Shown here: positions 7,707-16,727 of the stretch, piece by piece
How positions within the stretch are numbered: the stretch's first letter is position 1
Layout of the letters: every line of letters starts with the position of its first letter
Origin: Syntrophales bacterium
GTDB lineage: Bacteria; Desulfobacterota; Syntrophia; Syntrophales; UBA8958
Direction of reading: 5' to 3'
Assembly (NCBI GenBank): GCA_026417625.1
Contig: JAOACW010000001.1
Coordinates: forward strand, 124,001 to 188,000
Length of the DNA stretch: 64,000 nucleotides
The notes under the pieces: model-generated
What the model saw: the letters and a program-made list of their open reading frames with translations, nothing else
Database searches by the model: none
Told to the model about the DNA's origin: nothing
Program-made: the position numbers and the translations under genes

Positions 7707-8192
7707 ATGGAAAAAAAACCACGCACACTGGCCTTGACCGTGAATAACAAACCTGACGTGCTCGCTCGCGTTGCAGGTGTTCTGGGAGGAAGAGGCTACA
7801 ACATTGAAACCCTGTGTGTGGACGCCACAATGGATCCCGCGTACTCAAAGATAATTCTAACCACGATACAGGACAAAAACACTATAACGAAGATTGAGAA
7901 ACAGCTCATGAAATTGATCGATGTGCACAAGGTTGCAGATATCACTGAAATAGCACACGTTACCAGAGAAATGATGCTCGTCCGCATGAAGTTAACGGAA
8001 TCTAACAAAGGAGATCTCGCTCTTATTGTCAACGCCTATCAGGGACGGGTAGTTACAATGAACGGTGATTATTGTGTGATTGAAATAACTGGGGACAAAG
8101 AACAGATCGAAAATGCTCTTGAAAGCTTAAAGCCCCTAGGAATTGATGATATGGCCAGAACTGGAATAGTTGCATTAGAAAGACAACCCTAA
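7707..8192 (+). CDS. ilvN: Acetolactate synthase, small regulatory subunit
   Basis: A 161-residue ACT-domain protein that activates IlvB and confers valine feedback inhibition. The N-terminal ACT segment (LTVNNKPDVLARVAGVLGGRGYNIETL) and the C-terminal regulatory domain are complete, matching the long IlvH type. Strong GGGGAGG ribosome site; 33 bases after ilvB. Confidence 0.95.
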   Translation: MEKKPRTLALTVNNKPDVLARVAGVLGGRGYNIETLCVDATMDPAYSKIILTTIQDKNTITKIEKQLMKLIDVHKVADITEIAHVTREMMLVRMKLTESNKGDLALIVNAYQGRVVTMNGDYCVIEITGDKEQIENALESLKPLGIDDMARTGIVALERQP

Positions 8193-8213
8193 ATTTCAAA
8201 GGAGGAGCAAACA

Positions 8214-9263
8214 ATGGCAAAACTAATCATCGGTGATGTGGTGGAAGAGGTTATAACATCCGAAGAATTTACTCTTGACATGGCCAGGGAAGTTCTAAAA
8301 GATGAAGTGGTTGCTGTTTTGGGTTATGGGGTACAGGGTAGAGGCCAAGCTCTGAATATGCGGGACAATGGCATAAACGTTATTGTTGGTTCCGCCGGTT
8401 ATAACTGGAACAAGGCAAAGGAGGAAGGTTTCGAACCTGGAAAAACCCTTTTCCCCATGATGGAAGCAGCTGCAAAGGGTACCATTATCCAATTTCTGGT
8501 TCCCGATGCTCAACAGAAGGCCATGTGGCCCGAGTTAAAACCCCACCTCACAAAGGGCAAAGCCCTCTATTTCTCCCATGGTTTTTCCATAGTATACAAG
8601 GATCAGACCGGTGTCATTCCTCCCCCCGATATCGACGTTATAATGGTTGCTCCCAAAGGCGCGGGGAGAACCGTAAGGGACAATTTTTTGGCAGGCAGTG
8701 GCATCAATTCCAGTTTTGCCATCTACCAGGATGCCACGGGAAGAGCTAGGGAGAGAACCCTAGCGATCGGGGTTGCTATTGGTTCCGGTTATCTATTCCC
8801 CACAACCTTTGAAATGGAAGTTTACAGTGATCTGACTGGTGAAAGAGGGGTTCTGATGGGTTGCTTGGCGGGCATCCTAGAAGCTCAGTACAACGAACTT
8901 CGAAAGAGAGGTCACAGCCCCAGCGAAGCATTTAATGAAACAGTAGAGGAACTAACCCAGAGCTTGATCCCCCTGGTCGCAGAAAATGGAATGGACTGGA
9001 TGTATGCAAACTGCAGCACCACTGCACAGAGAGGAGCCCTGGATTGGAAGAACCGTTTTCGTGATGCCGTAGCTCCTCTATTCGAGGAACTATACGACAG
9101 AGTGAAATCGGGAAAGGAGACAGAGATAGTTCTCAGCGCATGTGCAGCACCCAATTACCGTGATATGCTTCAAAAAGAACTTGAGGAAATGAGAAGCCAT
9201 GAAATGTGGCAGGCAGGAGCTGTTCTTCGAAGCTTGCGGCCTGAAAGAAGAAGAAAAAAATAA
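8214..9263 (+). CDS. ilvC: Ketol-acid reductoisomerase
   Basis: Converts acetolactate or acetohydroxybutyrate to the dihydroxy acid with NAD(P)H and Mg2+. Length (349 residues) is that of class I KARI. The dinucleotide motif GYGVQGRGQA lies near residue 38, followed by the cofactor-selecting loop VGSAGYNWNKA, in which the usual run of basic and hydroxyl residues that clamps the NADPH phosphate is not obvious. The metal-binding Glu/Asp region (DLTGERGVLMG, then E in the C-terminal helical knot) is present. An extra N-terminal strand (IIGDVVEEVI) precedes the Rossmann fold. Confidence 0.95.
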   Translation: MAKLIIGDVVEEVITSEEFTLDMAREVLKDEVVAVLGYGVQGRGQALNMRDNGINVIVGSAGYNWNKAKEEGFEPGKTLFPMMEAAAKGTIIQFLVPDAQQKAMWPELKPHLTKGKALYFSHGFSIVYKDQTGVIPPPDIDVIMVAPKGAGRTVRDNFLAGSGINSSFAIYQDATGRARERTLAIGVAIGSGYLFPTTFEMEVYSDLTGERGVLMGCLAGILEAQYNELRKRGHSPSEAFNETVEELTQSLIPLVAENGMDWMYANCSTTAQRGALDWKNRFRDAVAPLFEELYDRVKSGKETEIVLSACAAPNYRDMLQKELEEMRSHEMWQAGAVLRSLRPERRRKK

Positions 9264-9278
9264 AAAGGAGAAGCTTAT

Positions 9279-10940
9279 ATGCGCAGTGATCTGATGAAAA
9301 AAGGGTTAGAAAGGGCCCCCCACAGAGCGCTTTTCAAAGCTATGGGTTACACAGATGAGGAAATCCATCGCCCTATGGTTGGTGTTATCAATTCTTTCAA
9401 CGAAATCATTCCCGGGCACATACATCTACGAACGATAACTGAAGACGTAAAAGCGGGCGTAAGACTCGCCGGGGGCACTCCTGTGGAGTTTCCTGTAATT
9501 GGGATATGCGATGGTATTGCCATGGGGCATGAAGGCATGAAGTATTCCCTTGCGAGTAGGGAACTTATTGCTGACTCCATTGAATCGATGGTAATGGCCC
9601 ATCCATTTGACGCCTTGGTGATGGTAACCAACTGCGACAAGATCGTACCTGGAATGCTCATGGCAGCCCTAAGAGTGAACATCCCCACGATCGTCATAAG
9701 TGGGGGACCTATGTTGGCTGGTCACTACCAGGGAAGAACAATTGACCTTATAAGTGTCTTTGAAGGAATCGGGCAAGTAAAGGCTAGAAAAATCTCTCAG
9801 AAGGAACTTTTGGAGATTGAAAACAGAGCCTGTCCAGGATGTGGTTCCTGCTCCGGTATGTACACGGCTAATTCTATGAATTGCATGACGGAGGCCCTGG
9901 GACTGGGACTACCGGGAAACGGCACCATCCCCGCAATCAGTGCCCAGAGGAGACGTTTAGCCAAAGATGCGGGTATGAGAATCATGTACCTTCTGAAAAA
10001 CAACATCAAACCTCGTGACATAGCCACCCTAGAAGCCTTCAAAAATGCCATTGCAGTGGATATGGCCCTTGGGTGTTCAACAAATACGGTGCTTCACCTT
10101 ACAGCCATTGCCTATGAGGCGGGCATAAACCTAGATCTCGCTCTTTTTAACGAGATAAGTGCCAAAACACCAAACCTTTGCAAACTAAGTCCCGCTGGGT
10201 CCCATCATCTTGAAGATCTCGATGCCGCTGGAGGAGTTCCAGCGGTCATGAAAAGAATCTCCTCCCTAGGGCTCATAGATGAAACCTTAATCACAGTCAC
10301 AGGAAAGACAGTAGGTGAAAACATAAAAAATGCCCTCGTTCTTGATGATGACGTTATAAGGCCCCTCGAAAAACCCTACCATAGCGAAGGAGGTTTAGCT
10401 ATTCTCAAAGGTAATCTGGCACCAGAAGGTGCCGTTGTGAAACAGTCGGCGGTTGACAAAAGTATGCTTGTGAGGGAAGGTCCCGCTCGTGTCTTTAATT
10501 CAGAGGAAGAAGCCATCCAAGCCATCCTCGGCGGAAAAATAAAACCTGGCGATGTGGTGGTCATTCGCTATGAGGGTCCAAAGGGTGGGCCTGGTATGAG
10601 AGAAATGCTGGCCCCCACATCTGCCATTGCTGGTATGGGACTAGACACTACCGTTGCCCTCCTAACGGACGGGAGATTCAGCGGTGGAACGAGAGGGGCC
10701 GCCATAGGACACATTTCACCGGAAGCGGCTGAAGGTGGACCCATTGCTTTAGTGAATGAGGGTGACATCATCGCCATCGATATTCCCGGCAAAAAAATCA
10801 CATTGAAAGTATCAACTGAAGAATTGAGAAAACGAAAGAAGACTTTCAAGCCTAAAGAGCCGGCGATAAAAACTGGATACCTTGCCCGTTACTCAAAACT
10901 CGTTACCTCAGCGAGCACAGGGGCAATACTTAAATACTGA
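9279..10940 (+). CDS. ilvD: Dihydroxy-acid dehydratase
   Basis: A 553-residue IlvD/Edd-family Fe-S enzyme that dehydrates 2,3-dihydroxy acids to 2-oxo acids, the third shared step of Val and Ile synthesis. The cluster-binding Cys residues are visible in TNCDK and [18 protein letters not shown], and the C-terminal [15 protein letters not shown] motif is intact. Sixteen bases after ilvC with an AAGGAG site. Confidence 0.95.
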   Translation: MRSDLMKKGLERAPHRALFKAMGYTDEEIHRPMVGVINSFNEIIPGHIHLRTITEDVKAGVRLAGGTPVEFPVIGICDGIAMGHEGMKYSLASRELIADSIESMVMAHPFDALVMVTNCDKIVPGMLMAALRVNIPTIVISGGPMLAGHYQGRTIDLISVFEGIGQVKARKISQKELLEIENRACPGCGSCSGMYTANSMNCMTEALGLGLPGNGTIPAISAQRRRLAKDAGMRIMYLLKNNIKPRDIATLEAFKNAIAVDMALGCSTNTVLHLTAIAYEAGINLDLALFNEISAKTPNLCKLSPAGSHHLEDLDAAGGVPAVMKRISSLGLIDETLITVTGKTVGENIKNALVLDDDVIRPLEKPYHSEGGLAILKGNLAPEGAVVKQSAVDKSMLVREGPARVFNSEEEAIQAILGGKIKPGDVVVIRYEGPKGGPGMREMLAPTSAIAGMGLDTTVALLTDGRFSGGTRGAAIGHISPEAAEGGPIALVNEGDIIAIDIPGKKITLKVSTEELRKRKKTFKPKEPAIKTGYLARYSKLVTSASTGAILKY

Positions 10941-10952
10941 GGAGGCGAAAAT

Positions 10953-11333
10953 ATGTCTCATCCTAGAGATGTCTTCCTACGAGAAATTGACGAGGTTATG
11001 ATTCTCATAAAAAGGATAAACCTCTGCATTGAAGAGAAGAGAGATTTTAACCTGAAAGAAGTTTCGGAATACATAATTGAAATTCAAGAATTTTTAGAAA
11101 ACTTAAGCAAGCTCCCTCTCGAGGCCTTACATAAAAACGATAAAGAAGAATTCTTTCTTCACCTCAGAAAACTGAAAAACATCTTCAAAACGCTCGAAGA
11201 TTTGCACATAAACGAAGATCTTAAGAGGAACAAGGAAACATTGCTCCACGAAATAGAGAAGGAAACGGAAAGTTTCTGGAATGCAACCTCCAAATGGGGG
11301 AAAATTCTTAACTTTATGTACGACTCTCCCTGA
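10953..11333 (+). CDS. Small all-helical protein of unknown function in the ilv operon
   Basis: A 126-residue, highly charged, Lys/Glu/Leu-rich protein with no Gly-rich or Cys motifs and no membrane segment; it looks entirely alpha-helical, perhaps a helical hairpin or coiled coil. It starts 12 bases after ilvD behind GAGGAGGCG, so it is almost surely translated from the ilv transcript. I do not recognise the family. A role tied to branched-chain synthesis is only inferred from position. Confidence 0.7.
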   Translation: MSHPRDVFLREIDEVMILIKRINLCIEEKRDFNLKEVSEYIIEIQEFLENLSKLPLEALHKNDKEEFFLHLRKLKNIFKTLEDLHINEDLKRNKETLLHEIEKETESFWNATSKWGKILNFMYDSP

Positions 11334-11365
11334 TGAACAATGTAACTGAGAATAGTAAGACCCAT

Positions 11366-11399
11366 TTGACCTCTGGAATGGAAGTGATTAATATATAAT
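11366..11399 (+). promoter_or_regulatory. Candidate promoter upstream of the YbaK-like gene
   Basis: TTGACC at 11366-11371 is followed by TAATAT after 17 bases and by a perfect TATAAT at 11394-11399 (22 bases). It lies 27 bases ahead of the next start, which suggests the downstream genes have their own promoter separate from ilv. Confidence 0.45.
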
Positions 11400-11425
11400 G
11401 CGCAGAGGGAAGCAGTGGGTATCTC

Positions 11426-11908
11426 ATGAAGAAAGAAAATATCCCTATGACACCTGCTATAAGGCTGTTAAAAGAAGCAGGACAGTCATTCACGATCAAG
11501 TTCTACCGGTACCAGGAAAAGGGTGGCACAAAGGCTGCAGCGAGAGAACTTAAGGTAGATGAACACATAATAGTTAAGACCATCGTTATGGAAGACGAAA
11601 GTGGTAATCCTTTTTTGGTATTAATGCACGGTGACCGGGAAGTATCCACCAAATCCATGGCAAGAATATTAGGAGTTAAAAAGGTTTACCTCTGCGATCC
11701 CAAAGTTGCGGAGAAACACACCGGCTATAAAGTGGGTGGAACTTCTCCGTTCGGCACAAAAAAGAAGCTACCTGTTTACGTAGAAGAGACCATTATGTCA
11801 CTACCCTATGTACTGATAAACGCAGGAGGACGAGGTATATTAGCAGAATTATCCCCTAAAACTATAGAGGAACTTTTAAATCCCGTAAATGTAAACGTAG
11901 CCATATAG
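11426..11908 (+). CDS. ybaK: Cys-tRNA(Pro)/Cys-tRNA(Cys) deacylase, YbaK/EbsC family
   Basis: A 160-residue trans-editing protein that hydrolyses Cys mischarged on tRNA-Pro. The YbaK fold signatures are clear: the conserved Lys in HIIVKTIV near residue 50 and the GGTSPFGTK loop near 110, followed by INAGGRG. The length matches the family. The thioredoxin gene follows after eight bases. Confidence 0.9.
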   Translation: MKKENIPMTPAIRLLKEAGQSFTIKFYRYQEKGGTKAAARELKVDEHIIVKTIVMEDESGNPFLVLMHGDREVSTKSMARILGVKKVYLCDPKVAEKHTGYKVGGTSPFGTKKKLPVYVEETIMSLPYVLINAGGRGILAELSPKTIEELLNPVNVNVAI

Positions 11909-11916
11909 GTTTAACT

Positions 11917-12477
11917 ATGGAATACGATTACATTATTGTGCGTTGCCTACACTGTGGCACAAAAAACCGAATTCCCCGGGAAAGGTTGGGAGACAAACCC
12001 AGCTGTGGAAAGTGTCGTGCACCGCTTGATGAAATGATTATAAGATGTTTGCACTGCGGTACGAAAAACCGCATGCCTGAAGAACGTCCCCACGACAAGC
12101 CGCGTTGTGGTCGCTGTGGATTACCTCTAGTTTTGGGAGGCGAAATAGGCCGGCCCATTGAAGTTACAGATGCCTCCTTTTTCAGAGAAGTTCTCAAAAA
12201 TTCTGGGACTGTTGTAGTTGATTGCTGGGCTCCATGGTGCGTCCCGTGCCGTTCCGTGGACCTCCTTATAGAAGACCTTGCGGTGAGGTATGCGGGGGGT
12301 GCCAAATTTGCGAAACTGAACGTAGACGAAAACCCAGTAACCACCCTCCAGTATAGCATTCGCAATATACCTACTCTACTTTTCTTTCAAGCAGGAGAAC
12401 TGAGAGATAGATTGGTTGGAGCTATGTCTCCTGAAGAGATAGAGAAAAGGCTTCTCGCCATCATAAAAACCAACTGA
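11917..12477 (+). CDS. Thioredoxin with two N-terminal zinc ribbons (Trx2-like)
   Basis: A 186-residue protein. Residues 10-33 and 44-67 are two near-identical zinc ribbons, each with CLHCGTKNR and then CGKC or CGRC (Cys10/13/30/33 and Cys44/47/64/67). The thioredoxin domain follows, with active site WCVPC at 107-111 and the cis-Pro in NIPTLLFF. E. coli TrxC has one such ribbon; here it is duplicated in tandem, with about 65% identity between copies. Expected role: disulfide reduction in the cytoplasm, with the ribbons possibly giving redox- or zinc-sensing. trxB lies at 56.5-57.5 kb. Confidence 0.9.
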   Translation: MEYDYIIVRCLHCGTKNRIPRERLGDKPSCGKCRAPLDEMIIRCLHCGTKNRMPEERPHDKPRCGRCGLPLVLGGEIGRPIEVTDASFFREVLKNSGTVVVDCWAPWCVPCRSVDLLIEDLAVRYAGGAKFAKLNVDENPVTTLQYSIRNIPTLLFFQAGELRDRLVGAMSPEEIEKRLLAIIKTN

Positions 12478-12487
12478 GATAAGTGAA

Positions 12488-13024
12488 ATGGAAAAATCAG
12501 GTTCTTCACCCGTATATTCATGTCGGATATTTCAGGTATACGAAGAGGTCGTAGAATATCCCAATGGCCGGAAAAGTCGCTTCAGTAGGATAGAACATGC
12601 ACCGTGCATAGCCGTGGTGCCTATAAATGAAAAAGGTGAACTCATCCTCATTCGCCAGTGGAGACCAGCAGTTGGCGACTACCTGATAGAGATACCTGCC
12701 GGTGTCATTGATCATGGTGAATCCGTAGAAGAGTGTGTACAGAGAGAACTTGCAGAAGAAACGGGTTATCGTGCCGGAGAAATTACAAAGCTTTTCGAGG
12801 GTTATCTAGTCCCCGGTTATTGCAACGAGTATATGTACTTTTATCTCGCAAGAAACCTTGTAGAATACCCTCTACCACCCGATGAAGACGAGGATGTCGA
12901 ACTGATTCCCGTTACTCAGGAAGAAGCGGAAAATATGATAAAAAATGGAAGAATTAAAGATACAAAAACCGCCCTCGGTATTAAACTTGCCCTTGATTTT
13001 TTGAACGTATCCGAAAACATCTAG
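12488..13024 (+). CDS. ADP-ribose pyrophosphatase, Nudix (NudF-like)
   Basis: A 178-residue Nudix hydrolase of the ADP-ribose type, splitting ADP-ribose into AMP and ribose 5-phosphate. The box GVIDHGESVEECVQRELAEE runs from residue 72 and ends ETGY at 91-94; upstream IRQWRPAVGDYLIEIPAG is characteristic of NudF/YjhB-type ADPRases. Ten bases after the thioredoxin. Its last four bases overlap the end of the convergent lipoprotein gene. Confidence 0.9.
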   Translation: MEKSGSSPVYSCRIFQVYEEVVEYPNGRKSRFSRIEHAPCIAVVPINEKGELILIRQWRPAVGDYLIEIPAGVIDHGESVEECVQRELAEETGYRAGEITKLFEGYLVPGYCNEYMYFYLARNLVEYPLPPDEDEDVELIPVTQEEAENMIKNGRIKDTKTALGIKLALDFLNVSENI

Positions 13025-13488
13025 TTAAATCTTCCTCTTTTCTGAAGATCGATTTCCAGTCTCTTAAGTGTTTCTAGATCATCTCTCAGTCGTCTGTTCT
13101 CCTTCTCCAACCTATCGATCTCTTTCGTCGTTTGTTCCAGAGATCGCCTCACCCTCTCCAGGTCACTCTGACAAACACCCACCCGCTCAAGAGCTTCGTT
13201 CTTACTCAGCTCCGAAGATTCCAATCCATCGATGACCTTTATGAAGAGACGCGCATAGGGCGCCCATCTGCTATCAGGATATTCAGCCAACAGAACGGAA
13301 AACATCTCCCTCGCCTTAAAATAGTCTTCCATCTCTATTTTGCCTTTAACAATTATGTTGCACGCCTCACGGAAAAGTTTTGCATCGGGACTGACCATAG
13401 AAACGACAGGTGAAACAGGATTCAAAGTTTGAGTACTGGCGCATCCCCAAAAAAACAGAACAAAAAATACGATGAAAAACCCTCTCAC
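13021..13488 (-). CDS. Lipoprotein with C-terminal coiled coil
   Basis: A 155-residue protein with a signal peptide (MRGFFIVFFVLFFWGC) whose lipobox FWGC marks lipidation at Cys16. A short helical-repeat-like region (about 40-85, YPDSRWAPYARLFI) is followed by a long charged coiled coil (about 105-150). Probably anchored in the outer membrane; function unknown. The GTG start overlaps the stop of the GGDEF gene (GTGA) with GAGGAT upstream, so the two are coupled. A link to envelope assembly or cyclic-di-GMP signalling is inference. Confidence 0.8.
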   Translation of the reverse strand: MRGFFIVFFVLFFWGCASTQTLNPVSPVVSMVSPDAKLFREACNIIVKGKIEMEDYFKAREMFSVLLAEYPDSRWAPYARLFIKVIDGLESSELSKNEALERVGVCQSDLERVRRSLEQTTKEIDRLEKENRRLRDDLETLKRLEIDLQKRGRFN

Positions 13489-14807
13489 AGTGCAATATCC
13501 TCTGCACTAACCACTTTACTTCCCGGCAGAGTTTTACCGTAATTCTTAACCTGGGCCACCGCCCTTGCCATTTCGATGGGATTCTTGTACATCCTTCCAT
13601 CATCAGTGACGATAGAAATCGTCAAGGAGATCAATGGAAAAAACAGCACATTCCCCTTTCTATCCCGCCCCCAAATACCCCCACTCTTCCGATCCTCCTC
13701 AGTGTAAAATTTAAGACTCCTCCGATCGAATTCCTGGATTATCCATAAGGCCATAGTACGTGCCCGCTCCGGTTCATCCAGAAGAACAAAATCATCTCCT
13801 CCGATATGCCCGATAAAAGTCAACTGACCTCCCATCTTTTTTTTCGCCTCCTCTAAAATAAGGGCCACCTCCCTTATAACCTCACTTCCCCAAGCATATC
13901 CATAGTTGTCACCGTAAGGTTTAAAATTGTCCAAATCAATGTGGCATAAACTGAAAGGTATACCGCCATGAAGACGCTTACTAATTTCCTCTTCTATAGC
14001 TCGATTACCGGGCAAACCCGTTAATGGGCTAGCATCAAGGAGCATAGCTTCGAGTACTTTCAGTTTTTCTACCATTGCGTCAAAGGCCTTTGAAAGACTA
14101 CCTATTTCGTCATTGCGACTTAAATTGATCTTCTCGTTAAAATTTCCCTGCGCAATGAGAGACGTCATCTTTTCCAGCCGGCTCAGCGGTTTTGAAATAT
14201 CAAGGGTCACCCGAACAGCCAGAAATAAACCGAGGAAAAGCCCTGAAATGGTTAGAAGCATCGTTATCCTCGATGCTTTCACGCTTTCCCTGTTTATCTC
14301 CTTTATACGGGCATCTACAGTTTGTTCCGCTTTCCTCTGAAGAGCTTTTATGCTGGACAACAAACTTTCAAAAAAATGCTTCCCCTTATCCTCTGAAAGC
14401 CTCGTTGCCTCTCCCAATCTCCCTTCATTAATCAAACTAACTTTCTGTCGAAATAATTCCTCGTATTCCGATTTTGCCAACATTACCTTCTCCAAATAAT
14501 AGGAGAACCCAGGTAACTTCAGATCCGCCACTGAGTCAATCATCCTCTGCAATTCTGAACTGTACAACCAAAAAAGCGCTGCAATAGAGTCATCTTTCAT
14601 TACGAGAAACTTCTTCTCCACATTTTCCATCCCCAGTGCAAGATCAGCCATCTTCCTCGAATTCTCCAAAGCTTCATAGTCTTTACTTATTACGGAACTG
14701 GCCAGTTCACTCATATCTTTAAGACGGAAAATGGCGTAGGACCCTGCAATTAGGGTAAATCCTGCCACAATAGTGAAACAAATCAACAACCGCTTCCCAA
14801 TGGTCAC
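13485..14807 (-). CDS. Membrane GGDEF-domain protein with HAMP linker
   Basis: Layout: transmembrane segment (LLICFTIVAGFTLIAGSYAIF), a periplasmic four-helix-type sensor of about 140 residues, a second transmembrane segment (ITMLLTISGLFLGLFLAV), a HAMP linker, then a GGDEF domain. The signature is GGDDF, an allowed active form, but the preceding residues (FIGHI) lack the RxxD inhibitory site, and YGYAWGSEVI departs from the usual substrate-binding segment, so activity is uncertain. The start is unsure: GTG at 14807 gives an MCP-like N-terminus, while the frame stays open to a TTG at 14933; neither has a good ribosome site. Confidence 0.82.
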   Translation of the reverse strand: MTIGKRLLICFTIVAGFTLIAGSYAIFRLKDMSELASSVISKDYEALENSRKMADLALGMENVEKKFLVMKDDSIAALFWLYSSELQRMIDSVADLKLPGFSYYLEKVMLAKSEYEELFRQKVSLINEGRLGEATRLSEDKGKHFFESLLSSIKALQRKAEQTVDARIKEINRESVKASRITMLLTISGLFLGLFLAVRVTLDISKPLSRLEKMTSLIAQGNFNEKINLSRNDEIGSLSKAFDAMVEKLKVLEAMLLDASPLTGLPGNRAIEEEISKRLHGGIPFSLCHIDLDNFKPYGDNYGYAWGSEVIREVALILEEAKKKMGGQLTFIGHIGGDDFVLLDEPERARTMALWIIQEFDRRSLKFYTEEDRKSGGIWGRDRKGNVLFFPLISLTISIVTDDGRMYKNPIEMARAVAQVKNYGKTLPGSKVVSAEDIAL

Positions 14808-14933
14808 GAATTTTAAGTACCACAATAGTTCCGACAATGCAAAAAACAAAGAAACATTCGATAAAAAGATACTCACATCCGATATTGTGCAATAGCCAAA
14901 CCCGCTAAACCCTCTGGACCCCAGAAAGACCAA

Positions 14934-15326
14934 AAAAAAGGAAAAGGTGGTAATGTGGATTACTGGTTCAAAAACTTTTTGATCAAAGGATTGAGGCGAT
15001 ATATCTGGATGCCCAAAATCGAATTGCCTATATCTCTCTTTACCTAAAAAATTCCAGTGTTCCCTTGGTAAGAGGTTGGCTAAAAAAGACTATGGATCCA
15101 GGGGAGGGATATTTAGACCTACGGTCATTGTGGGCAAAGCAAAAAAAATATCACCTCAGGAATTAAAAATCCCCGAGCCTAAGTATCAACCATGACTTAA
15201 ATAGAAGATCCACTCTCATTTAAAACACTTGCGCTCTAATGCCCTGTGACTAGACATGGGACCACTTCCAGACATATCAATGACCATCCATTAATACGTT
15301 TTTCTACAAATATTCCTCTTTCCAAC
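14934..15326. other. Non-coding or decayed stretch of about 390 bases
   Basis: No full gene, RNA or repeat recognised. On the plus strand an uninterrupted frame from 14954 to a TAA at 15164-15166 encodes a protein-like sequence of 70 residues (including YLDAQNRIAYISLYLKNSS and PGEGYLDLRSLWAKQKK) but has no good start; an ATG at 14953 with AAAGGTGG upstream is in another frame and stops after nine codons. This could be a frameshifted gene remnant. The rest (15170-15326) shows nothing. Confidence 0.4.
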
Positions 15327-16718
15327 TCATTCCACCTCAGGTGGTTGGGGCAAAGGCACATCTTTTGGAACAATGTATTGTTTCACCAATTGACTAGTTC
15401 TTGCGACGTTCAGTTTCTGGAATAAAAATGCAAATTTAGCTTCCAATTCTTCACCTAGACTCTTAAGTACCCCCTCTGGTAAATGCCAGAGTTCAAATTT
15501 GAAGGGTCCAAAACCTTTCTTCCGCGTTTTGTATATAAACTGTTCGTCCGTATCGGTTTCCTTCTTTTCAGCTATACATTCCTTGCGCAAATAATCATAA
15601 ATCTTCGATTTTAACTCTTGGGGAAACACTGGACTGTCGTAAACAAGGTTCTGAAAACCGGTTGCCAAGTGAACCTCCGCTGTCCCAACCGCAGGGAACA
15701 TGTCAAAAGCTTCATCTGGAAGGGTAGATGCGCCATGCTGTACAGCTCCCGCCAGTCCGTACTTTTCCCTAGCCGCTTTTGAGAGTTTTTCCAAAGTATC
15801 AAAATCCAATTTAACACGTGCTATTGTCCCGTCGGGCAGAGGAACCCCTCCATGGGTCGTTCCCGTCTGAACACTTATCTTACTTATCCCCTTAATATCG
15901 TGACCGCTTTTCAGCAATTCTTCCTTGAATCCCTCCATGAAAGCATCAAGCTCCTCTACAGTACTATTCTTACCCCCAACCTCACCTATTTCTCCTCCTA
16001 TGGATATGGTCACACCACGGGGTTCTAAATCCCTGATTACCGTAGCCAATTCCGCAGCCAAAATAAAATTCAAACGCTGCTGCTCTTTTACATCTTCCTT
16101 AGACAAGTCCACTAGCGTAGACGTATCCACATCAATATTGTAAAAACCCGCCTCAATTGCCTCCCAGATCAGATCTTTTACCGCTTTAACCTCTGATTCT
16201 GGATCTTTTCTGTATCGAGACAAACTTATCTGAAAATGATCACCCTGCAGGAAAAGAGGACCTTTATAGCCCACCTTAATTGCAGCAGCCATAACAGCGA
16301 CTGTGTACTCCTCGGGTCTCTGACGGGTGTAATCAATCTCTGACCGGGCTATTTCAAATATCACCGGTCCCACATCAAGCGCCATCGCCGCCCTTAGCAC
16401 CGCTTGGGCCGTATCGTAAGTTATCATCCTGATATTAATTGCTGGGACGGTAAATCCCCCCACCTCTCCCCGTCCCATTGCCTCATAAAGCGGCTGGATT
16501 GAAGAAGGCACAATGCCGAGCGCAGCTCCAGCACGACGGATCAACCAGCGCGCTACCTTCATCGTCACTGGAGAAGGGCTGAATACCGCTGTATACACTA
16601 GATCATCAATAAGAGACGTCCGCAGAGAATCCTCGCTTAGGATTCTCACTTCATCTCCCTCCGGCTGAAGAATGCCCTTTATACCTTCGCGCAACTGCGA
16701 CATATCATGGAATATCAT
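15327..16718 (-). CDS. fba: Class II fructose-bisphosphate aldolase, long form
   Basis: A 463-residue zinc aldolase that joins or splits fructose 1,6-bisphosphate, dihydroxyacetone phosphate and glyceraldehyde 3-phosphate. Class II hallmarks: LFLQGDHFQ (Asp and zinc His), the GGEIGEVGG glycine-rich segment, TGTTHGGVPLPDG and AVQHGAST (further zinc and substrate residues). It is over 100 residues longer than the E. coli enzyme, with an N-terminal helical extension and a long C-terminal tail, a subtype seen in several anaerobes. It follows fbp by nine bases, suggesting a gluconeogenic operon. Confidence 0.87.
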   Translation of the reverse strand: MIFHDMSQLREGIKGILQPEGDEVRILSEDSLRTSLIDDLVYTAVFSPSPVTMKVARWLIRRAGAALGIVPSSIQPLYEAMGRGEVGGFTVPAINIRMITYDTAQAVLRAAMALDVGPVIFEIARSEIDYTRQRPEEYTVAVMAAAIKVGYKGPLFLQGDHFQISLSRYRKDPESEVKAVKDLIWEAIEAGFYNIDVDTSTLVDLSKEDVKEQQRLNFILAAELATVIRDLEPRGVTISIGGEIGEVGGKNSTVEELDAFMEGFKEELLKSGHDIKGISKISVQTGTTHGGVPLPDGTIARVKLDFDTLEKLSKAAREKYGLAGAVQHGASTLPDEAFDMFPAVGTAEVHLATGFQNLVYDSPVFPQELKSKIYDYLRKECIAEKKETDTDEQFIYKTRKKGFGPFKFELWHLPEGVLKSLGEELEAKFAFLFQKLNVARTSQLVKQYIVPKDVPLPQPPEVE

Positions 16719-16727
16719 ATCCCCCTC

